Assembly: GCF_012971725.1 (NCBI RefSeq)
Contig: NZ_CP048833.1
Location: forward strand, 6,262,001-6,326,000
From: Pseudomonas multiresinivorans
Lineage (GTDB): Bacteria > Pseudomonadota > Gammaproteobacteria > Pseudomonadales > Pseudomonadaceae
Length of the DNA stretch: 64,000 bases
Direction of reading: 5' to 3'
A program made the position numbers and the translations under genes. The notes under the pieces were generated by a model, which was not told the origin of the DNA, ran no database searches, and saw only the letters and a list, made by a program, of their open reading frames with translations. This document shows, piece by piece, positions 42,218 to 50,938 of the stretch; positions within the stretch are counted from its first letter, which is position 1; each line of letters begins with the position of its first letter.

Positions 42218-42614
42218 CGGAAAATTCATTCAGCATACGAAATGACATTCATATAAATGTCTTTTTTCAGCTGGATGCACGGCCCGAAGCCAACAGACGG
42301 TCAGCAAATTCCGCCTCCGGACAGGGCATTGCTGTCCGTGACCCTGCGCCGGGGTCGCTCGGCTCCCGATGCGACTGATGGCAGCGATATTCGCAGGCAG
42401 GCCCCCACAGCCGCGAATATCGCCGGTATCATGGCAAGTCCTGGTGGAGTCCTGGCGGTACCATCAAGCGGGGGACGTCGCTCCCCCCGCGTAGCGGAAT
42501 CCTGGTGATTCAGGCAGCGCCCGCCGTCAGGGTCCCGAAATCACCATGCGGATGCTCGCCCGCCATGCCCTGGCAGACGAATGGCCGCAGGCAATCCCAT
42601 TGAATGAGGCAACC
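42218..42614. other. 397-base gap between the IclR and aminotransferase genes
   Basis: No convincing gene. The first 50 bases are AT-rich (CATTCATATAAATGTC). Three stem-loops follow: CGGACAG-GGCATTG-CTGTCCG (42318-42338), GCGATATTCGC-N18-GCGAATATCGC (42384-42423) and GCGGGGG-acgtcg-CTCCCCCCGC near 42470-42491. None has a T-tract, so terminator function is doubtful; they may be leader structures of the aminotransferase mRNA. Confidence 0.6.
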
Positions 42615-43634
42615 ATGGAACAGAAAGACATCGACTGGGGCGCGCTCGGATTCGATTACATCAAGACCGACTTCCGCTACATCTCCCACTGGCGCGATGG
42701 TCTGTGGGACGACGGCAAACTGACCGAAGACAACACCCTGCACATCAGCGAGGGCTCCTCGGCCCTGCACTACGGCCAGCAGTGCTTCGAAGGCCTGAAG
42801 GCCTACCGCTGCAAGGACGGCTCGATCAACCTGTTCCGCCCGGACCAGAACGCCGCACGCATGGCCCGCAGCTGCGCCCGCGTACTGATGCCGCAGGTGT
42901 CCGAACAGCAGTTCATCGACGCCTGCCGCCAGGTGGTCCGCGCCAACGAACGCTTCATTCCCCCGTACGGCTCCGGCGGCGCCCTGTACCTGCGCCCGTT
43001 CGTGATCGGCGTGGGCGACAACATCGGCGTGCGCCCTGCCCCGGAATTCATCTTCTCGGTGTTCTGCATCCCGGTCGGCGCCTACTTCAAGGGCGGCATG
43101 AAGCCCCATGACTTCGTGATCTCCACCTACGACCGCGCCGCGCCCAACGGCACTGGCGCCGCCAAGGTCGGTGGCAACTACGCCGCCAGCCTGATGCCGG
43201 GCGCCCAGGCCAAGAAAGACGGTTTCGCCGACTGCATCTACCTCGACCCGGCCACCCACAGCCGCATCGAGGAAGTGGGCTCGGCCAACTTCTTCGCCAT
43301 CACCCACGACGACGAGTTCGTCACCCCGCGCTCCAGCTCGGTGCTGCCGGGCATCACCCGCCTGTCGCTGATGCAACTGGCCGAACAGCGCCTGGGCCTG
43401 AAAGTGGTCGAAGGCGATGTGCAGATCGACGACCTGGCGCGCTTCAAGGAAGCCGGCGCCTGCGGTACCGCTGCGGTGATCACCCCGATCGGCGGCATCC
43501 AGTACAAGGACAACCTGCACGTATTCTTCAGCCGCGAAGACGTCGGCCCGGTGACCCGTCGCCTCTACGAAGAGCTGACCGGCATCCAGAAGGGTGACGT
43601 GGAAGGCCCGGAAGGCTGGGTCGTCAAGGTCTGA
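42615..43634 (+). CDS. ilvE: Branched-chain amino acid aminotransferase
   Basis: A PLP class IV transaminase of 339 residues interconverting Val, Leu, Ile and their 2-oxo acids. Key stretches: EGSSALHYGQQCFEGLKAYR, YLRPFVIGVGD, the PLP lysine in GTGAAKVGGNYAASL, the late EVGSANFFAI and ITRLSLMQLA. Its length matches the longer (about 340 residue) bacterial form rather than the 307-309 residue E. coli form. GAGG lies 6 bases upstream. It may be a second, catabolic isozyme. A strong terminator follows. Confidence 0.9.
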   Translation: MEQKDIDWGALGFDYIKTDFRYISHWRDGLWDDGKLTEDNTLHISEGSSALHYGQQCFEGLKAYRCKDGSINLFRPDQNAARMARSCARVLMPQVSEQQFIDACRQVVRANERFIPPYGSGGALYLRPFVIGVGDNIGVRPAPEFIFSVFCIPVGAYFKGGMKPHDFVISTYDRAAPNGTGAAKVGGNYAASLMPGAQAKKDGFADCIYLDPATHSRIEEVGSANFFAITHDDEFVTPRSSSVLPGITRLSLMQLAEQRLGLKVVEGDVQIDDLARFKEAGACGTAAVITPIGGIQYKDNLHVFFSREDVGPVTRRLYEELTGIQKGDVEGPEGWVVKV

Positions 43635-43656
43635 GCCTGACCGCTCGCTGAAACGC

Positions 43657-43696
43657 AAACGCCGCGATACCGAAAGGGATCGCGGCGTTTTTATTT
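43657..43696 (+). terminator. Rho-independent terminator after ilvE
   Basis: AAACGCCGCGAT and ATCGCGGCGTTT form a 12-bp perfect stem around a 10-base loop containing GAAA, followed by TTATTT. Confidence 0.92.
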
Positions 43697-43723
43697 GGCC
43701 CGGCAGAGGAGTTTGTCATCGCG

Positions 43724-43793
43724 TAGGAGCGGACTCTGTCCGCGATGCTATCCGGCGCGATGCGAACCTATCGCGGACGAAGTCCGCTCCTAC
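43724..43793. repeat. REP pair (class B) between ilvE and ladS
   Basis: GTAGGAGCGGACTCTGTCCG and CGGACGAAGTCCGCTCCTAC flank a short centre. It separates the two convergent genes. Confidence 0.95.
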
Positions 43794-43806
43794 GCATAGT
43801 CCAGCC

Positions 43807-46197
43807 TCAGGCGTGACTGGGCAGCGCCGGCTGGCACAGCAGCCAGTCATGCAGCAAAGCCTGCAGCTCCTCGAACTTCACCGGCTTGGCCATGTAGTCG
43901 CTCATTCCGGCAGCCAGGCAGCGCTCGCGGTCGCCGCTATGGCTGTGGGCGGTAATCGCCAGCACGGGAAGATCGACGCAACGCGGCAAGGTACGGATCG
44001 CTCGACAGGTAGCGAAGCCGTCCATCACGGGCATCTGGCAGTCCAGCAGCACGGTATCCACAGCCTCCCTGCGCAGCAACTCGATGGCCTCGGCACCGTT
44101 GTCGGCAGTGCGCACCCGGTAGCCGAGCTTGAGCAGCATGCCGCGGATCACCAACTGGTTGATGGCGTTGTCTTCCACCACCAGCACGGTGCACTGGTCG
44201 GGGCTGCGCAGCACCTGGCCGCCCGCGCGGCGTGGCGGCGGGGCGATGCTCTGCGCCGGCTGGCCGACCTGAAGCTCAAGGGCGAAGCGACTGCCCTGCC
44301 CCGGCACGGACTCATGCACCAGTTCGCCACCCAGCAACGCCACCAGCTTGCGGCACAGCGCCAGGCCAATGCCCAGGCCGCCGTACTCGCGAGTCAGCGA
44401 GCCGTCGAGCTGGAAGAAGCGCTGGTACAACGCGCCATCCGGCGGGGTGGAGAAGCCGATACCGCTGTCCTGCACCTCGATACGCAGCGCCAGCCCCTCG
44501 CTGTTCGGCACACCACCAACGCGCAGATTCACACCGCCCTGATGGGTGAACTTGATGGCATTGTCGATCAGGTAGCCCAGCGCCTGGGCCAGCTTGCCGG
44601 CATCACCTTCGAGGGTATCCGGCAAGCTTTCGTCCAGCTGCAGGACGAAGCGCAACCCGCGCTCCTCGGCACGCGGCGCATATTGCGCGCGCAGGCCGTC
44701 GCACAGACCTCGCAGGCTGAAGGGCTCGCGGCGCGGGTACAGCTTGCCGGCCTGCAGCTCGATCAGCGCGAGGATGTCGTTGACCATGCGCATCATGTCC
44801 CGCGCCGAGCCGGTGGCGGTCTTGTGGTACTGGGTCAGCTCGATGTCCATGGGCACCGTCTGCATCAGCTCCAGCGAACCGATCACCCCGCTCATAGGCG
44901 TGCGCAGTTCGTGGGTGACGGTGGCGAGGAACTCGTCCTTCAGGCGGTTGCTGCTGGCCAGCTCCAGGTTCAGTTGCTCCAGCTTGCGGCTGGTTTCCTG
45001 GAGGATGCGCGTGCGCTCCTCCTTCATGGCGTTGATGCGATCCGCCAGCGCCAGCGACAGCAGGCCAACCTCCAGCGCCGAGCCGATCTGGCTGGCGTAC
45101 ATGGTGAGGAAGATGTTCGGCAGCAAGCCCAGCACCATCAGGGTATTGATGATGCCGCCGAGCAGGAAGGCGCTCCAGGCGAAGATGAAGTAGCGCGCCA
45201 CGCGCATGCCGCGCAGCCAGGCGACGATGCCGGCGGTGAAGATCACCACGGTGAACGCCAGCGCCAGGTAGGTGGCCAAGCGCAGGGCCACGGCATAGCT
45301 GACCGTCAGCGCCAGCACCATCACCAGCGCGCCGACGCCCATCAGCACGCGCAGTATGCGGTCGATCCACAGGCTGTGCTCGCGGGTATGCAGGAAGCTG
45401 CGGGCGAACTGGCAGCCGAACAGTCCGGCCGAGCCGATCAGGAAGGGCGTGGAAGCGTTGGCCCACCAGGGATTGTTGGGCCAGAAATACTCGATCCCCG
45501 CACCATTGACGGAGATCTGGTAGAAGCCGAACGAGGCTATATAAAGGATGTAATAGAGGTAACTGGTGTCGCGAACGCTGAGGAAGATGAACAGGTTGTA
45601 GATCATCATCACCAGCAGCACGCCGTAGATGATGCCCAGCACATAGATGCGCCCCGGCTGCTCTTCGAGGTAGGCCTTGGGCGACCAGAGCGTCAGCGGC
45701 GCCTGGATCGAGCCCTGGCTTTCCAGCCTCAGGTAGACGCGCAGCGGCTTGCCGGGCTCCAGCTTCAAGTCGAACAGGTAATTGTTCTGGCGGATTGGCC
45801 GGCTGTCGAACGGCAGGGTGTCGCCGGTGCGCTGGGCGAGCTTGAAGCCGCCCTTGCCGTCAGGCAGATAGAGATCGAGCTTGTCCAGCGGCGGGTAAGC
45901 CAGCTCCAGCAGCCATTTGGCCGGGTCGCGCGAGGCCTGCGGCTGGTAGTCCAGGTCCAGGCGCAGCCAGAATACCGAGCGCGAGTAGCCGGCATTGAGC
46001 ACGTCCTGCTCGTGGTGGCGGAAGCTGGCGGCCAGCGCCGGTGAGCTGATCTCGGCGATATCGGCGGTGCCGCGCACGTCCTCGAAGACATCCATCGCCC
46101 GCCCGAGCGGCAATTGCCCCACGTGCTCGTCGAAGCTGATGGCGCTCGCCACTGGCGAGAGGATGAGAAGGATCAGGAAGATCAGCCAGTGCCGCAT
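43807..46197 (-). CDS. ladS: Hybrid sensor histidine kinase LadS
   Basis: A membrane hybrid kinase of 796 residues, nearly the PAO1 LadS length. Order: signal peptide (MRHWLIFLILLILSPVASA), periplasmic 7TMR-DISM domain (about 20-180), seven hydrophobic helices (about 185-385), HisKA with His in ATVTHELRTPMSGV, HATPase with LRIEVQDSGIGF and YGGLGIGLALCRKLV, and a receiver domain (TVLVVEDNAINQLVI, phospho-Asp in TVLLDCQMPVMDG). In P. aeruginosa LadS promotes GacS/GacA-Rsm signalling in response to calcium. The thiD-thiE-hemL neighbourhood supports the name. Confidence 0.93.
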   Translation of the reverse strand: MRHWLIFLILLILSPVASAISFDEHVGQLPLGRAMDVFEDVRGTADIAEISSPALAASFRHHEQDVLNAGYSRSVFWLRLDLDYQPQASRDPAKWLLELAYPPLDKLDLYLPDGKGGFKLAQRTGDTLPFDSRPIRQNNYLFDLKLEPGKPLRVYLRLESQGSIQAPLTLWSPKAYLEEQPGRIYVLGIIYGVLLVMMIYNLFIFLSVRDTSYLYYILYIASFGFYQISVNGAGIEYFWPNNPWWANASTPFLIGSAGLFGCQFARSFLHTREHSLWIDRILRVLMGVGALVMVLALTVSYAVALRLATYLALAFTVVIFTAGIVAWLRGMRVARYFIFAWSAFLLGGIINTLMVLGLLPNIFLTMYASQIGSALEVGLLSLALADRINAMKEERTRILQETSRKLEQLNLELASSNRLKDEFLATVTHELRTPMSGVIGSLELMQTVPMDIELTQYHKTATGSARDMMRMVNDILALIELQAGKLYPRREPFSLRGLCDGLRAQYAPRAEERGLRFVLQLDESLPDTLEGDAGKLAQALGYLIDNAIKFTHQGGVNLRVGGVPNSEGLALRIEVQDSGIGFSTPPDGALYQRFFQLDGSLTREYGGLGIGLALCRKLVALLGGELVHESVPGQGSRFALELQVGQPAQSIAPPPRRAGGQVLRSPDQCTVLVVEDNAINQLVIRGMLLKLGYRVRTADNGAEAIELLRREAVDTVLLDCQMPVMDGFATCRAIRTLPRCVDLPVLAITAHSHSGDRERCLAAGMSDYMAKPVKFEELQALLHDWLLCQPALPSHA

Positions 46198-46405
46198 GGT
46201 GCCCCGCAGTGCCACCGACAGCCGCGCCGGAGATCCCCATCTCCCGCTTTGGCGCGCCGTGGAGGCGTTGTGTTGGAATCGGCGAACTCTAGCACAGGCC
46301 TTGTGCCCCGTGGCATTCGACCATCCGGGCAGGGCGTGGCCGGGCGATGCGCAATGGACCGTTCGGTCAGCTCAGCAGCGCATTTTGGTGATAAGCTCCC
46401 GCGCC

Positions 46406-47203
46406 ATGAAAACACCTGCCTCCCGTCCCGTAGTGCTCTGCCTGTCCGGCCACGACCCCAGTGGCGGCGCCGGTCTGCAGGCCGATATCGAAGCCCTGAT
46501 CGCCCAAGGCTGCCACGCGGCGCCCACCGTCACCGCGCTGACCGTTCAGGATACCGTCAACGTTTCCGACTTCCGCGTGCTCGACCGCGAGTGGGTGCTG
46601 GCCCAGGCCAACGCGGTAATCGCCGACCTGCCGGTGGCGGCGGTCAAGCTGGGCATGCTCGGCTCGGTGCAGATGGTCGACACCGTCGTCGAGATCATGC
46701 AATCGCTGCCCGGCATCCCGCTGGTCTGCGACCCGGTGCTGCGCGCCGGTGGCGGCGGCTCGCTGGGCAAGGACGACGTCGGCTACGCCATGCGCGAGCG
46801 CCTGCTGCCGATTGCCGCAGTCGCCACGCCGAACCTGCCGGAAGCACGCATCCTCGCCGAGCTGCCCGAAGGCACCGCGGACGAATGCGCCGACAAGCTG
46901 TTGCCTTATATCCAGACCCTGCTGATCACCGGTGGCCACGGCGACGAGTCCGAAGTACACAATCGCCTGTACACCCGCGACGGCCAGCGCCACACCTTCA
47001 CCTGCCAACGCCTGCCCGGCAGCTACCACGGCTCGGGCTGTACCCTGGCGAGCACCCTCGCCGGCCGCCTGGCCCTGGGCGAAGAACTGGTCAGCGCGGT
47101 GCGCAGCGCCCTGGACTACACCTGGCGCACCCTGCGCGACGCGGAAGCACCCGGCCACGGCCAGTACGTGCCGCGCCGCCTGCCGCTGGACTATTGCAAC
47201 TGA
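46406..47203 (+). CDS. thiD: Hydroxymethylpyrimidine/phosphomethylpyrimidine kinase
   Basis: Phosphorylates HMP and HMP-P in thiamine synthesis. It has 265 residues, ribokinase fold: LSGHDPSGGAGLQADIEAL (about 13-31), KLGMLGS, CDPVLRAGGGG, TPNLPEA and the catalytic GSYHGSGCTLASTLAGRLA. No clear ribosome site precedes the ATG at 46406; a GATAAG-type -10 lies near 46390, suggesting a very short leader. It is the first gene of the thiD-thiE-hemL run. Confidence 0.95.
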   Translation: MKTPASRPVVLCLSGHDPSGGAGLQADIEALIAQGCHAAPTVTALTVQDTVNVSDFRVLDREWVLAQANAVIADLPVAAVKLGMLGSVQMVDTVVEIMQSLPGIPLVCDPVLRAGGGGSLGKDDVGYAMRERLLPIAAVATPNLPEARILAELPEGTADECADKLLPYIQTLLITGGHGDESEVHNRLYTRDGQRHTFTCQRLPGSYHGSGCTLASTLAGRLALGEELVSAVRSALDYTWRTLRDAEAPGHGQYVPRRLPLDYCN

Positions 47204-47237
47204 TTCACGGATCAACCGTACGAAGATCGAGGCACCG

Positions 47238-47867
47238 ATGAAACTGCGCGGACTCTACGCCATCACCGACAGCCAGCTGCTCGACGGCGGCCGCCTGCTG
47301 CCCTACGTCGAAGCCGCCCTGAAGGGCGGCGCCAAGCTGCTGCAGTACCGCGACAAGTCCGACGACGCCTCGCGCCGCCTGCGTGAAGCCGAGGCGCTGC
47401 GCGATCTCTGCGCGCGCTACGGTGCCACGCTGCTGATCAATGACGACGCCGAGCTGGCCGCGCGCCTGGGTGTCAGCGTGCACCTGGGCCAGACCGACGG
47501 CTCGCTGGCCGCGGCCCGCGCTCTGCTCGGCCGCAATGCCGTCATCGGCGGCACCTGCCACGCCAGCCTCGAGCTGGCCGAGAAGGCCATTGCCGAAGGC
47601 GCCAGCTACGTCGCCTTCGGTCGCTTCTTCACTTCCCAGACCAAACCGGGCGCGTCCGCCGCCAGCCTCGAACTGCTGGAACAGGCCAAGGCGCGCTTCA
47701 ACGTGCCGCTGGTGGCCATCGGCGGCGTGACCCTGGAAAACGCGCCGGAGCTGATCGCCCGCGGCGCCGACATGATCGCCGTGATCCACGCGCTGTTCGC
47801 CGCCGACTCCCCGGCCGAAGTCGAACAACGCGCGCGCGCCTTCAGCCAACTCTTCGAAACCCGCTGA
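47238..47867 (+). CDS. thiE: Thiamine-phosphate synthase
   Basis: Joins HMP-PP and thiazole phosphate to give thiamine phosphate. A TIM barrel of 209 residues with LLQYRDKSDDA, LLINDDAELAARLGVSVHLGQTD, YVAFGRFFTSQTKPGA and LVAIGGVTLENA. It lies 34 bases after thiD with GAGG before the ATG, so they are cotranscribed. Confidence 0.96.
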   Translation: MKLRGLYAITDSQLLDGGRLLPYVEAALKGGAKLLQYRDKSDDASRRLREAEALRDLCARYGATLLINDDAELAARLGVSVHLGQTDGSLAAARALLGRNAVIGGTCHASLELAEKAIAEGASYVAFGRFFTSQTKPGASAASLELLEQAKARFNVPLVAIGGVTLENAPELIARGADMIAVIHALFAADSPAEVEQRARAFSQLFETR

Positions 47868-47909
47868 GCGCCCACGCGCCCGGCCCTTCACAGCTTCGCG
47901 AGGTACACC

Positions 47910-49196
47910 ATGTCCCGTTCCGAAACGCTTTTCGCCAATGCCCAGAAACACATCCCCGGTGGCGTGAACTCGCCGGTGCGCGCGTTCAAGAGCGTCGGCG
48001 GCACCCCGCTGTTCTTCAAGCATGCGGAAGGCGCCTACGTGGTGGACGAGGATGACAAGCGCTACGTCGACTACGTCGGCTCCTGGGGCCCGATGATCCT
48101 CGGCCACAGCCACCCGGACGTGCTCGACGCCGTGCGCAAGCAACTCGACCACGGCCTGTCCTACGGCGCACCGACCGCGCTGGAAGTGGAAATGGCCGAC
48201 CTGGTCTGCTCGTTGGTCCCGTCCATGGACATGGTGCGCATGGTCAGCTCCGGCACCGAAGCCACCATGAGTGCCATCCGCCTGGCCCGCGGCTACACCG
48301 GCCGCGACAGCATCATTAAATTCGAAGGCTGCTACCACGGCCACTCCGACAGCCTGCTGGTGAAAGCCGGCTCCGGCGCCCTGACCTTCGGCGTACCGAA
48401 CTCCCCGGGCGTGCCAGCGGCCTTCGCCAAGCACACCCTGACCCTGCCCTATAACGACATCGCCGCCGTGGAGAAGACCCTGGGCGAAGTCGGCAAGGAC
48501 GTGGCGTGCATCATCGTCGAGCCGGTCGCCGGCAACATGAACTGCGTACCGCCGGCCCCAGGCTTCCTGGAAGGCCTGCGCAGCCTGTGCGACCAGCACG
48601 GCGTAGTACTGATCTTCGACGAAGTGATGACCGGCTTCCGCGTCGCCCTGGGCGGCGCCCAGGCGCACTACGGCATCACCCCGGACCTGTCGACCTTCGG
48701 CAAGATCATCGGTGGTGGCATGCCGGTGGGTGCCTTCGGCGGCAAGCGCGAGATCATGCAGCAGATTTCCCCGCTCGGCCCGGTCTACCAGGCCGGCACC
48801 CTGTCGGGTAACCCGCTGGCCATGGCCGCCGGCCTGACTACCCTGCGCCTGATCAGCCGCCCAGGCTTCCACGACGAGCTGACCACCTACACCACCCGCA
48901 TGCTGCAAGGCCTGCAGGAGCGCGCCGACGCCGCTGGCATCCCCTTCGTGACCACCCAGGCGGGCGCCGCGATGTTCGGCCTGTACTTCACCGGCGCCGA
49001 CGACATCGTCACCTTCGACGACGTGATGACCAGCGACGCGGAACGCTTCAAGCGCTTCTTCCACCTGATGCTGGACGCCGGCGTGTACCTGGCTCCGAGT
49101 GCCTTCGAGGCCGGTTTCACCTCCATCGCCCACGGCGAAACCGAGCTGAAGCTGACCCTGGACGCTGCAGAGCGCGCTTTCGCCGCCCTCAAGTAA
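47910..49196 (+). CDS. hemL: Glutamate-1-semialdehyde 2,1-aminomutase
   Basis: PLP enzyme making 5-aminolevulinate for haem. It has 428 residues with GGVNSPVRAF at the start, VRMVSSGTEATMSAIRLARG, LIFDEVMTGFRVALGGAQ, and the PLP lysine in STFGKIIGGGMPVGAFGG (about residue 267). It follows thiE by 42 bases; a terminator-like stem follows the stop. Confidence 0.96.
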   Translation: MSRSETLFANAQKHIPGGVNSPVRAFKSVGGTPLFFKHAEGAYVVDEDDKRYVDYVGSWGPMILGHSHPDVLDAVRKQLDHGLSYGAPTALEVEMADLVCSLVPSMDMVRMVSSGTEATMSAIRLARGYTGRDSIIKFEGCYHGHSDSLLVKAGSGALTFGVPNSPGVPAAFAKHTLTLPYNDIAAVEKTLGEVGKDVACIIVEPVAGNMNCVPPAPGFLEGLRSLCDQHGVVLIFDEVMTGFRVALGGAQAHYGITPDLSTFGKIIGGGMPVGAFGGKREIMQQISPLGPVYQAGTLSGNPLAMAAGLTTLRLISRPGFHDELTTYTTRMLQGLQERADAAGIPFVTTQAGAAMFGLYFTGADDIVTFDDVMTSDAERFKRFFHLMLDAGVYLAPSAFEAGFTSIAHGETELKLTLDAAERAFAALK

Positions 49197-49206
49197 GGCC
49201 TCCCGC

Positions 49207-49230
49207 GAAGGCGCCCAGACGGGCGCCTTC
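49207..49230 (+). terminator. Stem-loop after hemL
   Basis: GAAGGCGCCC-agac-GGGCGCCTTC, a 10-bp perfect stem 10 bases after the hemL stop, followed by CGCTCT rather than a T-run. Confidence 0.65.
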
Positions 49231-49328
49231 CGCTCTAACCCGAGGCTTTCGCAGCATTACGCCGGCGCTACGCCCACCCGGCCGCCGCTGGCGTTTCCAG
49301 TAAAAAAACAGAAAAGAAGGTAAAGACT

Positions 49329-49358
49329 TTGTAAGGAAGCGCCCGCTTATTTCATAAT
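49329..49358 (+). promoter_or_regulatory. Promoter candidate for the Sel1-repeat gene
   Basis: -35 TTGTAA (49329-49334) and -10 CATAAT (49353-49358) with an 18-base spacer in a locally AT-rich stretch, 65 bases upstream of the ATG. Confidence 0.6.
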
Positions 49359-49423
49359 GTGAAGGCTGGCGCATTTCGCTGGCCGGGTTTTGCCCGCCCC
49401 GATCCTGGAGGCCGTTTCTCCCC

Positions 49424-49966
49424 ATGTACCGTTCCGGTCGCACCCTGCTGGGTTGCCTGTTGCTCGCACTGCCCCTGTTCACTCAGGCGGGCGGCAACTC
49501 GCTGCTGATTCCAGCCACCGGACGCTGCACCCTCAACACCGTGCCCGAACAGCTGCAACAGGCCCTGGCCAGTTGCCAGCAGGCCGCCAATGCCGGCGAC
49601 GCACAGGCACAGTTCGAGCTGGGGGAATTCTTCTATACCGGCGAACGCGCCCCGCGCGACTTCCAGGCCGCCCTGCACTGGTACGAGAAGGCTTCGCTGC
49701 AGGGCCACGCCGACGCACAGCTGCGCCTGGGCACCATGTTCTTCCGCGGTGAAGGCGTGAAGGCCAACAACGTGCAGGCCTATATCGTGCTGAAGATGGC
49801 TGCGGTCAACGGTGCCGAAGACGCCATGGACAGCGCCGACCTGGTCGCCGAGCAGATGAACAAGGACGAGCTGGACATCGCCACCAAGGTACTTGGGCAG
49901 ATCTTCCGCAATTACCTGATCGAACTGCAGACCGCCGGCAACTCGCCGTTCTCGCCGCTGCCTTAG
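49424..49966 (+). CDS. Secreted Sel1-like repeat (TPR) protein
   Basis: A 180-residue exported protein: signal peptide (LLGCLLLALPLFTQAGG), then Sel1-type repeats with NAGDAQAQFELGEFFYTGE, QAALHWYEKASLQGHADAQ and LRLGTMFFRGEGVKANNVQ. Such repeats mediate protein contacts. Function unknown. It sits between hemL and miaB as its PAO1 counterpart does. Confidence 0.85.
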   Translation: MYRSGRTLLGCLLLALPLFTQAGGNSLLIPATGRCTLNTVPEQLQQALASCQQAANAGDAQAQFELGEFFYTGERAPRDFQAALHWYEKASLQGHADAQLRLGTMFFRGEGVKANNVQAYIVLKMAAVNGAEDAMDSADLVAEQMNKDELDIATKVLGQIFRNYLIELQTAGNSPFSPLP

Positions 49967-50451
49967 TCTGCCGGCCCACCCTCATACAGCCGCCACGCCC
50001 GATCGATGAAGTACAGGGCAGCCACCGCAAAGAACAGCCCCAGTGGAAATGCCAGGTAATTGTCGCGCTTGCGGTGCTCGGCGATTTCGTCAAACGAGCG
50101 CACGCTGACGTTGGGCGCCATCACCCCCCAGACAGGCACACTGCCATCGTCCTCGGACGCCGCCGCGTAGCGCACTGTAATCGGTGCCGCGGACTGAAGA
50201 TACGCACGCACATGGGAGACCTCTCCCGAACTGGCCGAATAACTGAAGCGCAAGCTTTGCCCTTGCAGGCCGAATGACAACCCGTATTTAGAGGCTTCGA
50301 GCCAGGAGACGTAACCCGTCGCCGATTTCAACGAGGATCGATCAGGGACGCTTCGCGGCGGGAACAAGCCGAAGATCAGCCAGACACTCAGCGCCAATGC
50401 AGCCGCCGCGTAGGCTGCCGACTGCGGCCAGGTACTTGGCGGCCGCACCAT
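49963..50451 (-). CDS. Hypothetical two-helix membrane protein
   Basis: A 162-residue protein with a hydrophobic segment near each end (AAYAAAALALSVWLIFGLF at about 12 and YLAFPLGLFFAVAALYFI at about 130) and a soluble part between them (SRLSYSAS-like LRFSYSASSGEVSHVRAYL). No family recognised. It starts 6 bases after the DUF1820 stop, so it is probably cotranscribed. Its stop overlaps the stop of the convergent Sel1 gene. I recall no counterpart here in PAO1. Confidence 0.7.
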   Translation of the reverse strand: MVRPPSTWPQSAAYAAAALALSVWLIFGLFPPRSVPDRSSLKSATGYVSWLEASKYGLSFGLQGQSLRFSYSASSGEVSHVRAYLQSAAPITVRYAAASEDDGSVPVWGVMAPNVSVRSFDEIAEHRKRDNYLAFPLGLFFAVAALYFIDRAWRLYEGGPAD

Positions 50452-50457
50452 CTGCGA

Positions 50458-50790
50458 TCAGCTGTCCTTGCTCGGCATCGGCATGGGGAAAGGCATCACG
50501 TTGCCGGTGATCTTGGCGTCGCTGATCTTCGCGGTGCCCAGGCGCTCCACTTCGTCGATGCGGATGATCGAGTGCAGCGGCACGAAGCTGCGGATGACGC
50601 CGTCGAACTGCGCCTTGAGCTTCTCCTCGCTGGGGTCCACCACCATCTGGGTGCGCTCGCCGAAGACGAACTCCTCGATCTCCAGGAAGCCCCACAGATC
50701 GCTCTGGTAGATCTGTTTGGCGTACATCTCGTACACCTGGCCCTGGTTGAGGAAGACCACCTTGTAGATCGGGTTCTCGCGCTTGCTCAT
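50458..50790 (-). CDS. DUF1820 family protein
   Basis: A 110-residue cytoplasmic protein beginning MSKRENPIYKVVFLNQGQVYEMYAKQ, with IEEFVFGERTQMVVDPSEEKLKAQF and RSFVPLHSIIRIDEVE. It matches DUF1820, small proteins of unknown function found widely beside miaB in Pseudomonas. Divergent from miaB. Confidence 0.87.
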   Translation of the reverse strand: MSKRENPIYKVVFLNQGQVYEMYAKQIYQSDLWGFLEIEEFVFGERTQMVVDPSEEKLKAQFDGVIRSFVPLHSIIRIDEVERLGTAKISDAKITGNVMPFPMPMPSKDS

Positions 50791-50873
50791 GAACGAAGGA
50801 TGACAGCTTTGCAAAAAGGGCACGCAGGATAGCACAGCCGCGCGGCCTCCAGGCCTTCCCGCGGCCGGCCCGG

Positions 50874-50902
50874 TGGCAGACGCCTCGCCCCGGGCTTATA
50901 AT
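50874..50902 (+). promoter_or_regulatory. Promoter candidate for miaB
   Basis: A perfect -10 TATAAT at 50897-50902 with a weak -35 TGGCAG at 50874-50879 (17-base spacer), 36 bases before the ATG. Confidence 0.65.
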
Positions 50903-50938
50903 GCGCGGTCATTTTTTAACCAGACCAAGAAAGACTCC

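Noticed and set aside
42257..42508. An 83-codon frame before ilvE (MSFFSWMHGPKP...)
   Set aside because: No ribosome site, no homology recognised, and it crosses three strong stem-loops; better explained as leader DNA.
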